From JBKBMT01 sp046295655 (GTDB taxonomy: Bacteria; Pseudomonadota; Alphaproteobacteria; Rhodobacterales; Rhodobacteraceae), in NCBI GenBank assembly GCA_046295655.1, contig JBKBMT010000004.1, forward strand, positions 33,313 through 97,312: a stretch of 64,000 bases of DNA, given 5' to 3'. The notes under the pieces were generated by a model that searched no databases, was not told where the DNA came from, and was given only the letters and a program-made list of their open reading frames with translations. The translations under genes and the position numbers were made by a program. Below, in pieces: positions 8,263 to 16,807 of this stretch. Each line of letters begins with the position of its first letter. Position 1 is the stretch's first letter.

Positions 8263-10041
8263 TTAGAACGCCTCAGCAGCCAGCGCCATGACCGGCTCGG
8301 CCCCGGTCTCGATCCGCGCCAGATGCATGGCTGTCGCGGGAAGCTGTCGGGCCATGTAGTAGCGGCCGGTCGCGATCTTGGCCTCGAGGAAGTCGCGGTC
8401 CGTATCGCCCGCATCGAGCGCGGCATAGGCCGCCTTCGCCATCCGGGCCCACATCAGACCGAGGCAGACATGCCCCATCATGTGCATGAAGTCGTAGCTG
8501 CCCGAAAGCGCCGCGTTGGGGTTCTTCATCCCCGACTGCATGAAGAACATGCCCGCCGCCTGCAGATCCTTCGACGCCTTCTTGAGCGGGTCGAGGAAGC
8601 CGGCCTTCAGCCGCTCGTCACCCTCGTTCTCCTTGATGAAGGACTTCACCATCTCGAAGAAGGCCATCACGTGCTTGCCGCCGTCCTGCGCCAGCTTGCG
8701 ACCGACGAGGTCCAGAGCCTGCACGCCGTTCGCCCCTTCGTAGATCATCGCGATCCGGGCGTCGCGGGCGAACTGCGACATGCCCCATTCCTCGATATAG
8801 CCGTGCCCGCCATAGACCTGCTGGGCATTGACGCACATCTCGAAGCCCTTGTCGGTCAGGAAGCCCTTTATGACCGGGGTGAGCAGGCTGATCATCCCGT
8901 CGGCATCGCTGTCCCCGCTCCGGTGCGCGCGGTCGATCAGATGCGCACCCCAGTAGGTGAAGGCGCGGGCGCCCTCGACAAAGCTCTTCTGGTCCATGAG
9001 GTTGCGGCGGATGTCGGGATGGACGATCAGCGGGTCTGCAGGCCCGTCCCTGTTCTCGGCCCCGGTCACGGCGCGGCCCTGCAGGCGGTCCCTGGCATAG
9101 GCCAGCGCGTTCTGGTAGGCGACCTCGGCCTGGGCATAGCCCTGTAGGCCGACGCCGAGACGCGCCTCGTTCATCATGACGAACATTGCGCGCATGCCCT
9201 TGTGCAGCTCGCCCACCAGCCAGCCGGTCGCACCGTCATAGTTCATGACGCAGGTGGCGTTGCCGTGGATGCCCATCTTCTCCTCGATCTTGCCGCAGGA
9301 GACCGCGTTGCGCGCGCCGAGGCTGCCGTCGTCGTTCACAAGGAATTTCGGCACCAGGAACAGGCTGATGCCTTTGGTCCCCTCGCCGCCCCCGGGCGCC
9401 TTGGCCAGCACCAGATGGATGATGTTCTCGGCCATGTCGTGTTCACCGGCCGAGATGAAGATCTTCTGTCCGGTGATGCGGTAGCTGCCGTCGTCCTGAG
9501 GCTCGGCCTTCGTGCGGATCATCCCCAGGTCGGTGCCGGCATGCGGCTCGGTCAGGTTCATGGTGCCGGTCCATTCGAGGCTGACCATCTTCGGCACATA
9601 GGTCGCCTTCTGCTGGTCGGTCCCGTGGGTCAGCAGCGCGTTGATCGCGCCGTGGGTGAGGCCCTGATACATGTTGAAAGCCATGTTTGCCGAGACGAAC
9701 ATCTCGCCCACCGCGGTGCCGATTATGTAGGGCAGGCCCTGGCCGCCGAACTCCTCGGGCAGGTCAAGCCCGTTCCAGCCGCCTTCCTGCATCGCCCGGA
9801 ATGCGTCCTTGAACCCCTCCGGGGTATAGACGACGCCGTTCTCCAGCCGGCAGCCCTGGGTGTCGCCGACCACGTTCAGGGGCGCCAGCACCTCGACGGC
9901 AAGCCTGCCGGCCTCGTCGACGATCGCGCCGGTGGTCTCCGCGTCCAGATCCTCGTAGCCCGGAATCCCGGTCTCGGTCAGCTTCAGAAGGTGATGCAGG
10001 ACGAACTGGATGTCCTTGGCAGGTGCGGCGTAGATCGGCAT
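8263..10041 (-). CDS. Long acyl-CoA dehydrogenase (FadE/DmdC-like, 592 aa)
   Basis: A 592-residue acyl-CoA dehydrogenase with the extended C-terminal helical domain of the DmdC/AidB-related branch. It begins MPIYAAPAKDIQF, as members of that branch do. Core features are TMNLTEPHAGTDLG, the FAD-contacting GQKIFISAGEHD and the catalytic-glutamate segment MIYEGANGVQALDL. The DmdC subfamily oxidises 3-methylmercaptopropionyl-CoA in DMSP users, but close paralogues are general long-chain FadE enzymes, and sequence reading alone cannot separate them. It follows the MerR gene by 31 bp and is led by an AAGGGAGAG site. Confidence 0.9.
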   Translation of the reverse strand: MPIYAAPAKDIQFVLHHLLKLTETGIPGYEDLDAETTGAIVDEAGRLAVEVLAPLNVVGDTQGCRLENGVVYTPEGFKDAFRAMQEGGWNGLDLPEEFGGQGLPYIIGTAVGEMFVSANMAFNMYQGLTHGAINALLTHGTDQQKATYVPKMVSLEWTGTMNLTEPHAGTDLGMIRTKAEPQDDGSYRITGQKIFISAGEHDMAENIIHLVLAKAPGGGEGTKGISLFLVPKFLVNDDGSLGARNAVSCGKIEEKMGIHGNATCVMNYDGATGWLVGELHKGMRAMFVMMNEARLGVGLQGYAQAEVAYQNALAYARDRLQGRAVTGAENRDGPADPLIVHPDIRRNLMDQKSFVEGARAFTYWGAHLIDRAHRSGDSDADGMISLLTPVIKGFLTDKGFEMCVNAQQVYGGHGYIEEWGMSQFARDARIAMIYEGANGVQALDLVGRKLAQDGGKHVMAFFEMVKSFIKENEGDERLKAGFLDPLKKASKDLQAAGMFFMQSGMKNPNAALSGSYDFMHMMGHVCLGLMWARMAKAAYAALDAGDTDRDFLEAKIATGRYYMARQLPATAMHLARIETGAEPVMALAAEAF

Positions 10042-10072
10042 TCATCTCTCCCTTGATGCGCTTTCGGCGCTG

Positions 10073-10468
10073 TCATTCGGCGGCGGGGCGGCGGAACGAG
10101 GCGATCACCTCGGCGCCCCATTCAAGCTGGGATTTCAGCTCGGCGATCGCTTCGTCGAGTTCGGCACGCTGGCGTTCCATCTGCGCTAGCCGTTCGCGCG
10201 CCAGCTCGTAGGTGCGCTTCAGCTGCGTCTCCTGCTGGTCGCCCCGATCGTAGAGGTCCAGAAGCTGGCGGATGTCCTCGAGGCTGAATCCGAACCGCTT
10301 GCCGCGCAGGATCAGCTTCAGCCGGGCCCGGTCGCGCCGGGTATAGAGCCGCCGCTGGCCGTCGCGGATCGGAAACAGAAGCTCCTTCGATTCGTAGAAT
10401 CTCAAGGTGCGCGGCGTGACCTCGAAGGCGTCGCACATCTGGCGGATGGTTTTCAGATCGTCAGTCAT
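10073..10468 (-). CDS. MerR-family transcriptional regulator (LiuR-like)
   Basis: A 131-residue regulator with an N-terminal winged HTH (IRQMCDAFEVTPRTLRFYES), a second wing (LYTRRDRARLKLI) and a C-terminal coiled coil from about residue 85 onward. There are no metal-binding cysteines, so it fits the MerR branch that controls fatty-acid and branched-chain acyl-CoA catabolism (LiuR/GnyR type) rather than metal sensors. The frame is open 18 codons upstream; ATG 10468 (MTDDLKTIRQM) is preferred because the fold begins there. It is the first gene of the fad block and faces a TGACGT repeat cluster, so it probably regulates itself and the operon. Confidence 0.88.
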   Translation of the reverse strand: MTDDLKTIRQMCDAFEVTPRTLRFYESKELLFPIRDGQRRLYTRRDRARLKLILRGKRFGFSLEDIRQLLDLYDRGDQQETQLKRTYELARERLAQMERQRAELDEAIAELKSQLEWGAEVIASFRRPAAE

Positions 10469-10533
10469 TGCGGTCCCCATGGTCGCATCGCCGACAGCAG
10501 ATGCGGCCCGTCCAGAGACCATACAAGACAGGA

Positions 10534-10578
10534 TGACGTTGACGTAAACATAACGTCACGTCATGTCAGATCTGACGT
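10534..10578. promoter_or_regulatory. TGACGT half-site cluster with inverted repeats upstream of merR (candidate operator)
   Basis: The region directly upstream of merR holds TGACGTT (10534-10540) and its inverse AACGTCA (10552-10558) separated by 11 bp, a further TGACGT at 10540-10545, ACGTCA at 10558-10563 and TGACGT at 10573-10578, plus a perfect 12-bp palindrome GTCAGATCTGAC (10565-10576). LiuR-type MerR regulators of acyl-CoA catabolism bind related ACGT-centred dyads; binding here is inferred. The cluster ends just before the stop codon of the neighbouring hydrolase gene. Confidence 0.6.
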
Positions 10579-10582
10579 GGTG

Positions 10583-11527
10583 TCAGTTCAGCGCGCCGCG
10601 GAACAGAGCGCTGCAGGCGTCGAGAAAACGCGCCCTGACGGCCGCACGTTCGATCATGATCTCGTGCTGCGCGCCGTCGAGAAACATCAGGTGCCCGTTC
10701 GGCCAGCGTGCCATGCGCTCGCGGATCGCCAGCGGATCGACGATCTGCTCGTGGCTGCCCAGTCCTGCCAGCGCCGGCACCGGCGGCGAGGGAAGGCGCG
10801 CAAGCCGCCGGCATTCGGTCTGGGCCTCGTGGAGCCAGCGGATGCTGGGGCCGGCGACCTGCAAGGCGGGATGTTCGTGCAGCAGCGATGCCACCCGATT
10901 CCATTCCGCCTCGTCTCCTGTCAGCACGTTTCCTGCGAACGGTGCAGCAGCCGCATAGCAGACCGGGCCCGGCGCGGGCGGCGGGGCGTATCTGGCCCCG
11001 AAACCAAGCATCACCCCCGCGCCTGTCAGGCGGCTCAGGAGCCGGGCCTGGGGGCCCGATACCCTGATCCCCCACATCGGCGCACTGAAGGCCGCGGCGC
11101 GGAAGGTCACACCGCGAACGAGCGCTCTCAGCCCGATCGCCCCGCCCAGCGAATGCGCCAGCATCAGCCGCGGCAGCGGAGCGCCCTCCGCTTCGACATC
11201 GCCGATCACGGCATCAAGGTCGCGTTGGTAGTCCGCGAAGGATCCGACATGGCCGATCTTCGGGTCGTCCAGCAACCTGTCCGACAGCCCCTGTCCGCGC
11301 CAGTCGATCGCCGCGACGCGGTAGCCCTCGGCTGCGAAGCGGGCGCAGACGGCGGCGTATTTGTCGGCGAATTCCGTTCGCCCGGTCAGCAGATAGAGCG
11401 TTGCCTGCGGGTCCGGCGCCGACCAGAGGACATAGCGCAGGCGCACCCCGTCCGACGTTCGCACCCAGCGGCCCGTTGCACCGTGGGCTGCTGCCTGCGG
11501 ATCGAGGACCGGAGCCTCGGTGCTCAA
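10583..11527 (-). CDS. Alpha/beta hydrolase, lysophospholipase-like (PldB type)
   Basis: A 314-residue serine hydrolase of the Hydrolase_4 (monoglyceride lipase/lysophospholipase) group. The nucleophile elbow is LAHSLGG, the oxyanion region begins LLTGRTEFADKY, and a late His lies in DGAQHEIMIE. No signal peptide is present. Its start overlaps the end of the SCP2 gene by 4 bp, so the two are probably co-transcribed. Acting on glycerides or lysophospholipids, it could feed fatty acids to the beta-oxidation genes just downstream; this link is inferred from position. Confidence 0.85.
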   Translation of the reverse strand: MSTEAPVLDPQAAAHGATGRWVRTSDGVRLRYVLWSAPDPQATLYLLTGRTEFADKYAAVCARFAAEGYRVAAIDWRGQGLSDRLLDDPKIGHVGSFADYQRDLDAVIGDVEAEGAPLPRLMLAHSLGGAIGLRALVRGVTFRAAAFSAPMWGIRVSGPQARLLSRLTGAGVMLGFGARYAPPPAPGPVCYAAAAPFAGNVLTGDEAEWNRVASLLHEHPALQVAGPSIRWLHEAQTECRRLARLPSPPVPALAGLGSHEQIVDPLAIRERMARWPNGHLMFLDGAQHEIMIERAAVRARFLDACSALFRGALN

Positions 11528-11811
11528 CCGAGGACCGAGCCGAGTTTCATGGCAAGCCCCATGTTCCCGTCGACCGTCAGCTTGCCGGTCATGAAGGCCA
11601 TGGTCGGGTTCATGTCGCCCTCGAAGATCGCCCGGAAGGTTTCCATGCTGGCGGTCAGGGTGACATCCGCCGCCTCGTCGCCGGCGCGCGCACCGTCGGC
11701 ATCCAGCATGATCGCCCCCTCGCCGGCGATCACGAACTTGGCCGTCGCGTCGAAGCCGCTGGTGTCCTTCTCGTTGAGGGCAGCGACCATGGCATCAATC
11801 GTCTCGCTCAT
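11524..11811 (-). CDS. SCP2 sterol-binding domain protein
   Basis: A 95-residue single-domain protein of the SCP-2 lipid-carrier family. Typical stretches are KFVIAGEGAIMLDADG, VTLTASMETFRAIFEGDMNP and the closing TGKLTVDGNMGLAMKLGSVL. Such proteins bind acyl-CoAs or other lipids and often accompany beta-oxidation enzymes. It starts at ATG 11811 after a short 5' region, diverges from the TPR gene and overlaps the hydrolase by 4 bp. A very long antisense open frame covers the same DNA but is an artefact of G+C bias. Confidence 0.88.
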   Translation of the reverse strand: MSETIDAMVAALNEKDTSGFDATAKFVIAGEGAIMLDADGARAGDEAADVTLTASMETFRAIFEGDMNPTMAFMTGKLTVDGNMGLAMKLGSVLG

Positions 11812-11898
11812 ACTTCGTTCCTCAGATTGTGACCGCAGAGCGCTCGATTTCCCGTCCGCCTGCGCTAGAGTGGTCCCGTTATGGAGGGTTGCGCCCCG

Positions 11899-12453
11899 AT
11901 GCTCAACCGTGTCGTCACGGCAATTCTGATCGCCTTGCTTGGCGTTTTCGTGACCGCCGGGGGTGTCGCGGCGCAGAGCACCCGGGTGGATGCCCTGTTG
12001 CGGGAACTCGCGGACCCCGAGAATGCGGCCTGGCGGCGGACCGAACGCGAGCTCGTCACCGAATGGTCGAAGTCGGGGTCGGCGGCGATGGATCTGCTGC
12101 TGCAGCGCGGCCGGGAGGCGATGCGCAACGGCGATCATGCCGCAGCGATCGAGCACCTGACGGCACTGACCGATCACGCGCCCGATTTCGCCGAGGGATG
12201 GAACGCCCGCGCGACGGCCTACTTCCACGCCGGGCAATACGGCCCGTCCATCGACGACATCGCCATGACGCTGACGCTGAACCCGAGCCACTTCGGGGCC
12301 CTCGCCGGGCTTGGCGCGATCTTCTCGGAACTGGGGGACAAGCAGAAGGCACTGGCCGCCTACCGCGCGGCGCTTGCTATACATCCGCATCTCGAACGGA
12401 TAAAGGCTGCGGCCGACAGGCTCGAACGCGAACTGCGCGGGCAGGAACTCTGA
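11899..12453 (+). CDS. Exported tetratricopeptide-repeat protein
   Basis: A protein of about 184 residues with an N-terminal signal peptide (MLNRVVTAILIALLGV, cleavage near AAQS) and two to three TPR units, for example GDHAAAIEHLTALTDHAPDF and LGAIFSELGDKQKALAAYRA. An ATG at 11881 is in frame, but GGAGGG at 11883-11888 is ideally placed as the ribosome binding site for ATG 11899, which also starts the signal peptide. It is likely periplasmic and a protein-interaction module. It ends 15 bp before the helicase gene and probably shares its transcript. Partners are unknown. Confidence 0.85.
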   Translation: MLNRVVTAILIALLGVFVTAGGVAAQSTRVDALLRELADPENAAWRRTERELVTEWSKSGSAAMDLLLQRGREAMRNGDHAAAIEHLTALTDHAPDFAEGWNARATAYFHAGQYGPSIDDIAMTLTLNPSHFGALAGLGAIFSELGDKQKALAAYRAALAIHPHLERIKAAADRLERELRGQEL

Positions 12454-12468
12454 CAGGAAGGCGCCGGG

Positions 12469-15288
12469 ATGCGCGAGAAGGCGAGGATCGTTGCGGTCCT
12501 CGGACCGACCAACACCGGCAAGACCCACTACGCCATCGAACGGATGCTGGCGCACCGGACCGGCGTGATCGGGCTGCCGCTGCGGCTGCTGGCCCGCGAG
12601 GTCTATGACCGGATCGTGGCGCGCCGCGGTCCGTCCGTCGTCGCCCTTGTGACCGGCGAGGAGCGGATCGTCCCCGAGCGCACCGCCTACTGGGTCTGCA
12701 CGACCGAGGCGATGCCCCAGGAGATCGGCGCCGATTTCGTGGCGGTGGACGAGATCCAGCTTTGCGCAGACCCGGACCGCGGGCATGTCTTCACCGACCG
12801 TCTGCTGGGCGCTCGCGGCCTTCACGAGACGCTGTTCCTCGGGTCCGACACGATGCGGCCTGCGATCGCGGCGCTGGTCCCGGGCGTGCAGTTCATGTCC
12901 CGCCCGCGTCTGTCCGAACTTTCGTGGGCGGGTTCGAAAAAGATAAGCCGAATGCCGGCGCGATCGGCGATCGTCGGGTTCTCGGTCGAGAATGTATATG
13001 CGATCGCCGAGCTGATTCGTCGCAGCAAGGGTGGATGTGCGGTGGTGATGGGCGCGCTCAGCCCGCGGACGCGCAATGCGCAGGTGGCGCTCTACCAGAA
13101 CGGCGATGTGGACTACCTGGTGGCCACCGATGCGATCGGGATGGGCCTGAACCTTGACATCCGGCATGTTGCCTTCGCATCGACAGCCAAGTTCGACGGG
13201 CGGCGGATCCGTGCGTTGAGCGACCAGGAACTTGCCCAGATCGCCGGTCGCGCGGGCCGGCATACCAGCGCCGGGACCTTCGGCGTGACCGGCGAGGCCC
13301 GGCCGCTGCGCGACGAGACGATCGAGGCGATCGAACAGCACCGTTTCCTCCCCGTCCGAAAGCTTTCCTGGCGCAACGGCGATCTGGACTTCGGCACCGC
13401 CGAGCGGCTGATCGCCTCGCTGGAACGGCAGGCCGCGAACGACTGGCTGTCGCGGGCTCGGGATGCCGACGACCTGACGGCGCTCAAGACCCTTTCGGCC
13501 CTGCCGGAGGTGCATGCGGCCATGGCGGGGCCCGCATCGGTGCGGCTGCTGTGGGACGTCTGCCGGATCCCAGACTTCCGCGGCATCTCGGCCCAGGAAC
13601 ACGCGGGGCTCCTGGCACGGATCTTCGGCTTTCTGAACGCGGGCGGCCAGGTGCCGGCCGACTGGCTGGCGCGCAACGTGGCGCGGATTGACCGGACCGA
13701 TGGCGACATCGACGCGATCTCGCGCCGTCTCGCCTTCATCCGCACCTGGACCTACGTCGCCCAGCGGCGGGGCTGGGTGGCCGATGAAACCCATTGGCGC
13801 GACGAGACACGCGCGGTAGAAGACCGCCTGTCGGACGCCCTGCACATGCGGCTGACGCAGCGTTTCGTGGATCGGCGCACCTCGGTGCTGATGCGTCGTC
13901 TGAAGCAGAAGGAGAGCCTCGTGGCCGAGGTCAATGACAAGGGCGAGGTGTCGGTCGAGGGCGAATTCGTCGGCCGGCTGGAAGGCTTCCGGTTCCGCAT
14001 GGACGCGACCACCGGCCCGGACGAGGCGCGCACTCTTCGCCAGGCCGCTTGGGAGGCCTTGCGGCCGGAATTCAGCCTGCGTTCCGACCGCTTCTACAAT
14101 GCCCCGGACACCGAGTTCGATTTCACCGAACAGGGCGGCCTCATGTGGGGCACGACGGCAGTCGGCAAACTGGTGAAGGGTCCCGATCCGCTTCGTCCGT
14201 CGGTGGAACCGTTCGTGGACGAGGATGCAGGTCCCGAGATCGTCGAAAAGGTGCGCCGCCGGCTTCAGCACTTCATCGACCGCAAGGTGACCGCGCTGTT
14301 CGAGCCGCTCCATGCCATGGCCCGCGACGAGGGCCTGCAGGGTCTGGCTCGTGGCTTTGCCTTCCGTCTGGTCGAGGCGCTGGGCGTTTTGCCGCGCGAC
14401 GGTGTTGCCGACGAGGTCAAGGCGCTCGATCAGGAGGCCCGGTCGGCCCTGCGAAAGCATGGTGTGCGCTTCGGTCAGTACACGATCTTCTTGCCCGCGC
14501 TTCTGAAACCGGCACCGACCCGGCTCCGGCTGGTGCTCTGGTCGCTCGCGGAGGGCTTGGAGGAATTTCCCGAAAGCCCGCCGCCCGGGCTCGTAACCAT
14601 TCCGCATCTGCCCGACATACCCGATCTGCATTACACGCTGGCCGGCTATCGCCCGGCCGGTGCCCGCGCCATCCGCATCGACATGCTGGAGCGTCTGGCC
14701 GATCTGCTGCGCGCGAAGGACAGCAGGGCAGGGTTCGAGGCAACGGCCGAAATGCTGTCGATCACCGGAATGACCCTCGAACAGTTTGCAGACCTGATGA
14801 CGGGACTCGGTTATCGCGCCGACCGCGGGGAGCGGCCCAAGCAGCGGGCCGCCCCGCCGGCGGAACCGGGTGCCGAAACCGTGCCGGAGCCCGCGCCCGA
14901 TGCGCTGCCCGCCGTCGCCGAGGCGGTGCCCGGGGCAGATACGGAAGGCGCGGCCGATCCGGGCCCGCCGGTGCCGGATGCCGAGGTGTATTTCACCTTT
15001 ACCTGGGCGCCCCGCAGCCGCCCCAACGGAGCCAGACGGGGGGATCGGCGTGCGGCGGGTTCCGAGGACGATGCGCGGGGTCCGCGTCAGCGTGGCCCCC
15101 GCCGGGGTGACGAGGCAGGCGCGCGGCCGAAGGGCAAGGACCGGGGCAAGGGCGGCAAGCCCGCGAGGACCGGCGATGAACCACGCGGCGAGCGCCGCCC
15201 GCGGGACGTTCAGCGTCCCCCCCGCGAAACCCGAATCGACCCGGACAGCCCGTTCGCGATCCTTGCCGCTTTGCGCGACCGGACCTGA
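12469..15288 (+). CDS. Suv3-like DExH-type RNA helicase with basic C-terminal tail
   Basis: A 939-residue superfamily 2 helicase. Motif I GPTNTGKTHYA is at residues 12-22, motif II is DEIQ near residue 94 (as in mitochondrial Suv3), and motif VI is QIAGRAGRHTSAGTFG. These place it in the Suv3 group of RNA helicases, related to the mitochondrial degradosome enzyme. The last 150 residues are low-complexity, first Pro/Ala/Glu-rich and then Arg/Gly/Lys-rich, as in RNA-binding tails. It is followed without a gap by an S4-domain gene. A role in RNA turnover or ribosome handling is likely but inferred. Confidence 0.85.
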   Translation: MREKARIVAVLGPTNTGKTHYAIERMLAHRTGVIGLPLRLLAREVYDRIVARRGPSVVALVTGEERIVPERTAYWVCTTEAMPQEIGADFVAVDEIQLCADPDRGHVFTDRLLGARGLHETLFLGSDTMRPAIAALVPGVQFMSRPRLSELSWAGSKKISRMPARSAIVGFSVENVYAIAELIRRSKGGCAVVMGALSPRTRNAQVALYQNGDVDYLVATDAIGMGLNLDIRHVAFASTAKFDGRRIRALSDQELAQIAGRAGRHTSAGTFGVTGEARPLRDETIEAIEQHRFLPVRKLSWRNGDLDFGTAERLIASLERQAANDWLSRARDADDLTALKTLSALPEVHAAMAGPASVRLLWDVCRIPDFRGISAQEHAGLLARIFGFLNAGGQVPADWLARNVARIDRTDGDIDAISRRLAFIRTWTYVAQRRGWVADETHWRDETRAVEDRLSDALHMRLTQRFVDRRTSVLMRRLKQKESLVAEVNDKGEVSVEGEFVGRLEGFRFRMDATTGPDEARTLRQAAWEALRPEFSLRSDRFYNAPDTEFDFTEQGGLMWGTTAVGKLVKGPDPLRPSVEPFVDEDAGPEIVEKVRRRLQHFIDRKVTALFEPLHAMARDEGLQGLARGFAFRLVEALGVLPRDGVADEVKALDQEARSALRKHGVRFGQYTIFLPALLKPAPTRLRLVLWSLAEGLEEFPESPPPGLVTIPHLPDIPDLHYTLAGYRPAGARAIRIDMLERLADLLRAKDSRAGFEATAEMLSITGMTLEQFADLMTGLGYRADRGERPKQRAAPPAEPGAETVPEPAPDALPAVAEAVPGADTEGAADPGPPVPDAEVYFTFTWAPRSRPNGARRGDRRAAGSEDDARGPRQRGPRRGDEAGARPKGKDRGKGGKPARTGDEPRGERRPRDVQRPPRETRIDPDSPFAILAALRDRT

Positions 15289-15606
15289 GTGGCACGGTCC
15301 GGCGATCCTGCGCAGGCGTCGGCACAGCGTCTGGACAAGTGGCTGTGGCAGGCGCGGTTCTTCCGCACGCGGACGGTTGCCACCGCCGCCGTGTCCGACG
15401 GGATGGTGCGCGTCAATGGCGAACGGGCGATGCGACCTGCCCAGGCGGTGCGGGCCGGCGATACGCTGACCTTCGTCCAGGGCGGTCGGGTCCGGGTCGT
15501 CCGCATCGTCGCGCTGGCGGTGCGACGCGGGCCGGCAGCCGAGGCCGCGACGCTCTATCGCGATATCCCGACTGGTGCGGGCTCGGGACCGGTTGCGCTT
15601 GAATGA
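15289..15606 (+). CDS. S4-domain RNA-binding protein (Hsp15-like)
   Basis: A 105-residue protein starting with GTG immediately after the helicase stop codon. It has a complete S4 fold (QRLDKWLWQARFFRTRT through VRVNGERAM to AGDTLTFVQGGRVRVV). Hsp15 family members bind free 50S subunits carrying stalled nascent chains and help recycle them. The length is a little short of E. coli Hsp15, with a brief C-terminal extension. Tight coupling to the helicase suggests a shared role in RNA or ribosome quality control. Confidence 0.88.
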   Translation: MARSGDPAQASAQRLDKWLWQARFFRTRTVATAAVSDGMVRVNGERAMRPAQAVRAGDTLTFVQGGRVRVVRIVALAVRRGPAAEAATLYRDIPTGAGSGPVALE

Positions 15607-15657
15607 TCCGTGGCGCTGGACTAGGTGTCCGGTCGAACGGACACCCGCGAGGCCGCG

Positions 15658-15996
15658 ATGACCTATGTCGTCACCGATAACTGCATCGCCTGCAAATACA
15701 CCGATTGCGTGGAGGTCTGCCCGGTGGACTGCTTCTACGAGGGCGAGAACATGCTGGTGATCCACCCGGATGAATGCATCGACTGCGGCGTCTGCGAGCC
15801 CGAATGTCCGGCCGATGCGATCCGCCCCGATACCGAGCCGGACATGGAGCGCTGGGTCGAGTTCAACCGGAAGTATTCCGAGCGCTGGCCCGTGATCGTG
15901 ACCAAGAAGGATCCGCTGCCCGGGGCGGACGACCGCGATGGCGAGCCCGGCAAGCTCGAGAAATACTTCTCCGAGGCGCCCGGCAGCGGCGGCTGA
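15658..15996 (+). CDS. fdxA: 7Fe-8S ferredoxin FdxA
   Basis: A 112-residue low-potential ferredoxin. The first cluster motif CIACKYTDCVEVCPVDC binds a 3Fe-4S centre with supporting cysteines, and CIDCGVCEPECP binds a 4Fe-4S cluster. The pattern and length match the FdxA family that is nearly universal in Rhodobacterales. The ATG at 15658 (MTYVVTDN) is the family start; 11 extra upstream codons are open but atypical. Electron-transfer partners are not shown by the context. The gene follows the Hsp15-like gene by 51 bp. Confidence 0.93.
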   Translation: MTYVVTDNCIACKYTDCVEVCPVDCFYEGENMLVIHPDECIDCGVCEPECPADAIRPDTEPDMERWVEFNRKYSERWPVIVTKKDPLPGADDRDGEPGKLEKYFSEAPGSGG

Positions 15997-16054
15997 GGCT
16001 CGGCGATAACAGGCTTACCTTAGGTCATTGCGTCGCGATTCCGGATGATGCCGG

Positions 16055-16083
16055 TTGGAATCGGCGCCGATTCGTGCTACATA
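16055..16083 (+). promoter_or_regulatory. Sigma-70-type promoter of carD with a 16-bp palindrome in the spacer
   Basis: TTGGAA (16055-16060) and TACATA (16078-16083) are separated by exactly 17 bp, a good housekeeping promoter. The spacer holds most of a perfect palindrome, GAATCGGC/GCCGATTC, at 16058-16073, which would be well placed for a repressor. It lies about 150 bp upstream of the carD start; the long leader holds no recognisable gene. Confidence 0.55.
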
Positions 16084-16234
16084 ACTGACACAAAGTAAGC
16101 GAAGCCTTTTGTCGCCCCAGAGCAGTTTGCCTGAGGTGGCTTTCCTGCGGCCTTGGACCCGGCACCGCGGCGCATCACGCGTCGGGACGGGAAAGGTGTC
16201 GCAGGTCGGTGGGGTCCTGCGAGGAAGAACCTGG

Positions 16235-16744
16235 ATGTCGAAAAACAAGAAGCCCGAGTTCCGGCCGAACGAATTCGTGGTGTACCCGGCGCATGGCGTC
16301 GGCAAGATCATCTCGATCGAAGAGCAGGTGGTTGCCGGCCACGCCCTCGAGTTGTTCGTTATCTCGTTCGAGAAGGACAAGATGACCCTGCGCGTGCCCA
16401 CCAGCCGCGCGGCCGAGATCGGCATGCGGTCGCTGTCCTCGCCCGACGTCGTGCGCAAGGCGCTGGAAACGCTCAAGGGCAAGGCCAAGGTGAAGCGTGC
16501 CATGTGGTCGCGCCGTGCCCAGGAATACGAGCAGAAGATCAATTCGGGCGATCTGTTGTCGATCGCCGAGGTGGTGCGGGACCTGCACCGAAACGACGAG
16601 CAGCGCGAACAGTCCTATTCCGAGCGTCAGCTTTACGAGGCTGCGCTGGAGCGTCTGACGCGCGAGGTTGCGGCGGTCGCCGGCACCGACGAGGCGGGTG
16701 CCCAGAAGAAGGTGGACGAGGTTCTGGTCGGTCGCGCCGCCTGA
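16235..16744 (+). CDS. carD: CarD/CdnL-family RNA polymerase-binding regulator
   Basis: A 169-residue protein with the N-terminal CarD_TRCF RNA-polymerase-interaction domain (FRPNEFVVYPAHGVGKI, residues 9-25) and a helical C-terminal DNA-binding domain. CarD/CdnL proteins bind the RNAP beta subunit and stabilise open complexes at rRNA and other housekeeping promoters. The frame is open 42 codons upstream; ATG 16235 (MSKNKKPEF) has a GAGGAAG site 6-12 nt before it. Transcription ends at an obvious intrinsic terminator just downstream. Confidence 0.93.
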   Translation: MSKNKKPEFRPNEFVVYPAHGVGKIISIEEQVVAGHALELFVISFEKDKMTLRVPTSRAAEIGMRSLSSPDVVRKALETLKGKAKVKRAMWSRRAQEYEQKINSGDLLSIAEVVRDLHRNDEQREQSYSERQLYEAALERLTREVAAVAGTDEAGAQKKVDEVLVGRAA

Positions 16745-16775
16745 TTTTCTTCTGCTCCGCGCAACGGACAATGGG

Positions 16776-16807
16776 GGCTGCGGGTGTTCCGCAGCCTCTT
16801 TTCTTTT
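16776..16807 (+). terminator. Rho-independent terminator of carD
   Basis: A perfect 8-bp stem GGCTGCGG/CCGCAGCC (16776-16783 and 16789-16796) with a GTGTT loop is followed by TCTTTTCTTTT. It lies about 30 bp after the carD stop codon, and its T-tract runs to the stop codon of the convergent aroC gene. Confidence 0.9.

Noticed and set aside
8263..10041. Naming the long acyl-CoA dehydrogenase dmdC
   Set aside because: General FadE paralogues in this order share the same N-terminus and length, and no dmdA or dmdD is visible in the window.
11524..15765. 1413-codon open frame on the minus strand
   Set aside because: Only its last 95 codons (SCP2 protein) are real. The rest lies antisense to the Suv3-like helicase and neighbouring genes and is an artefact of high G+C at codon position three.
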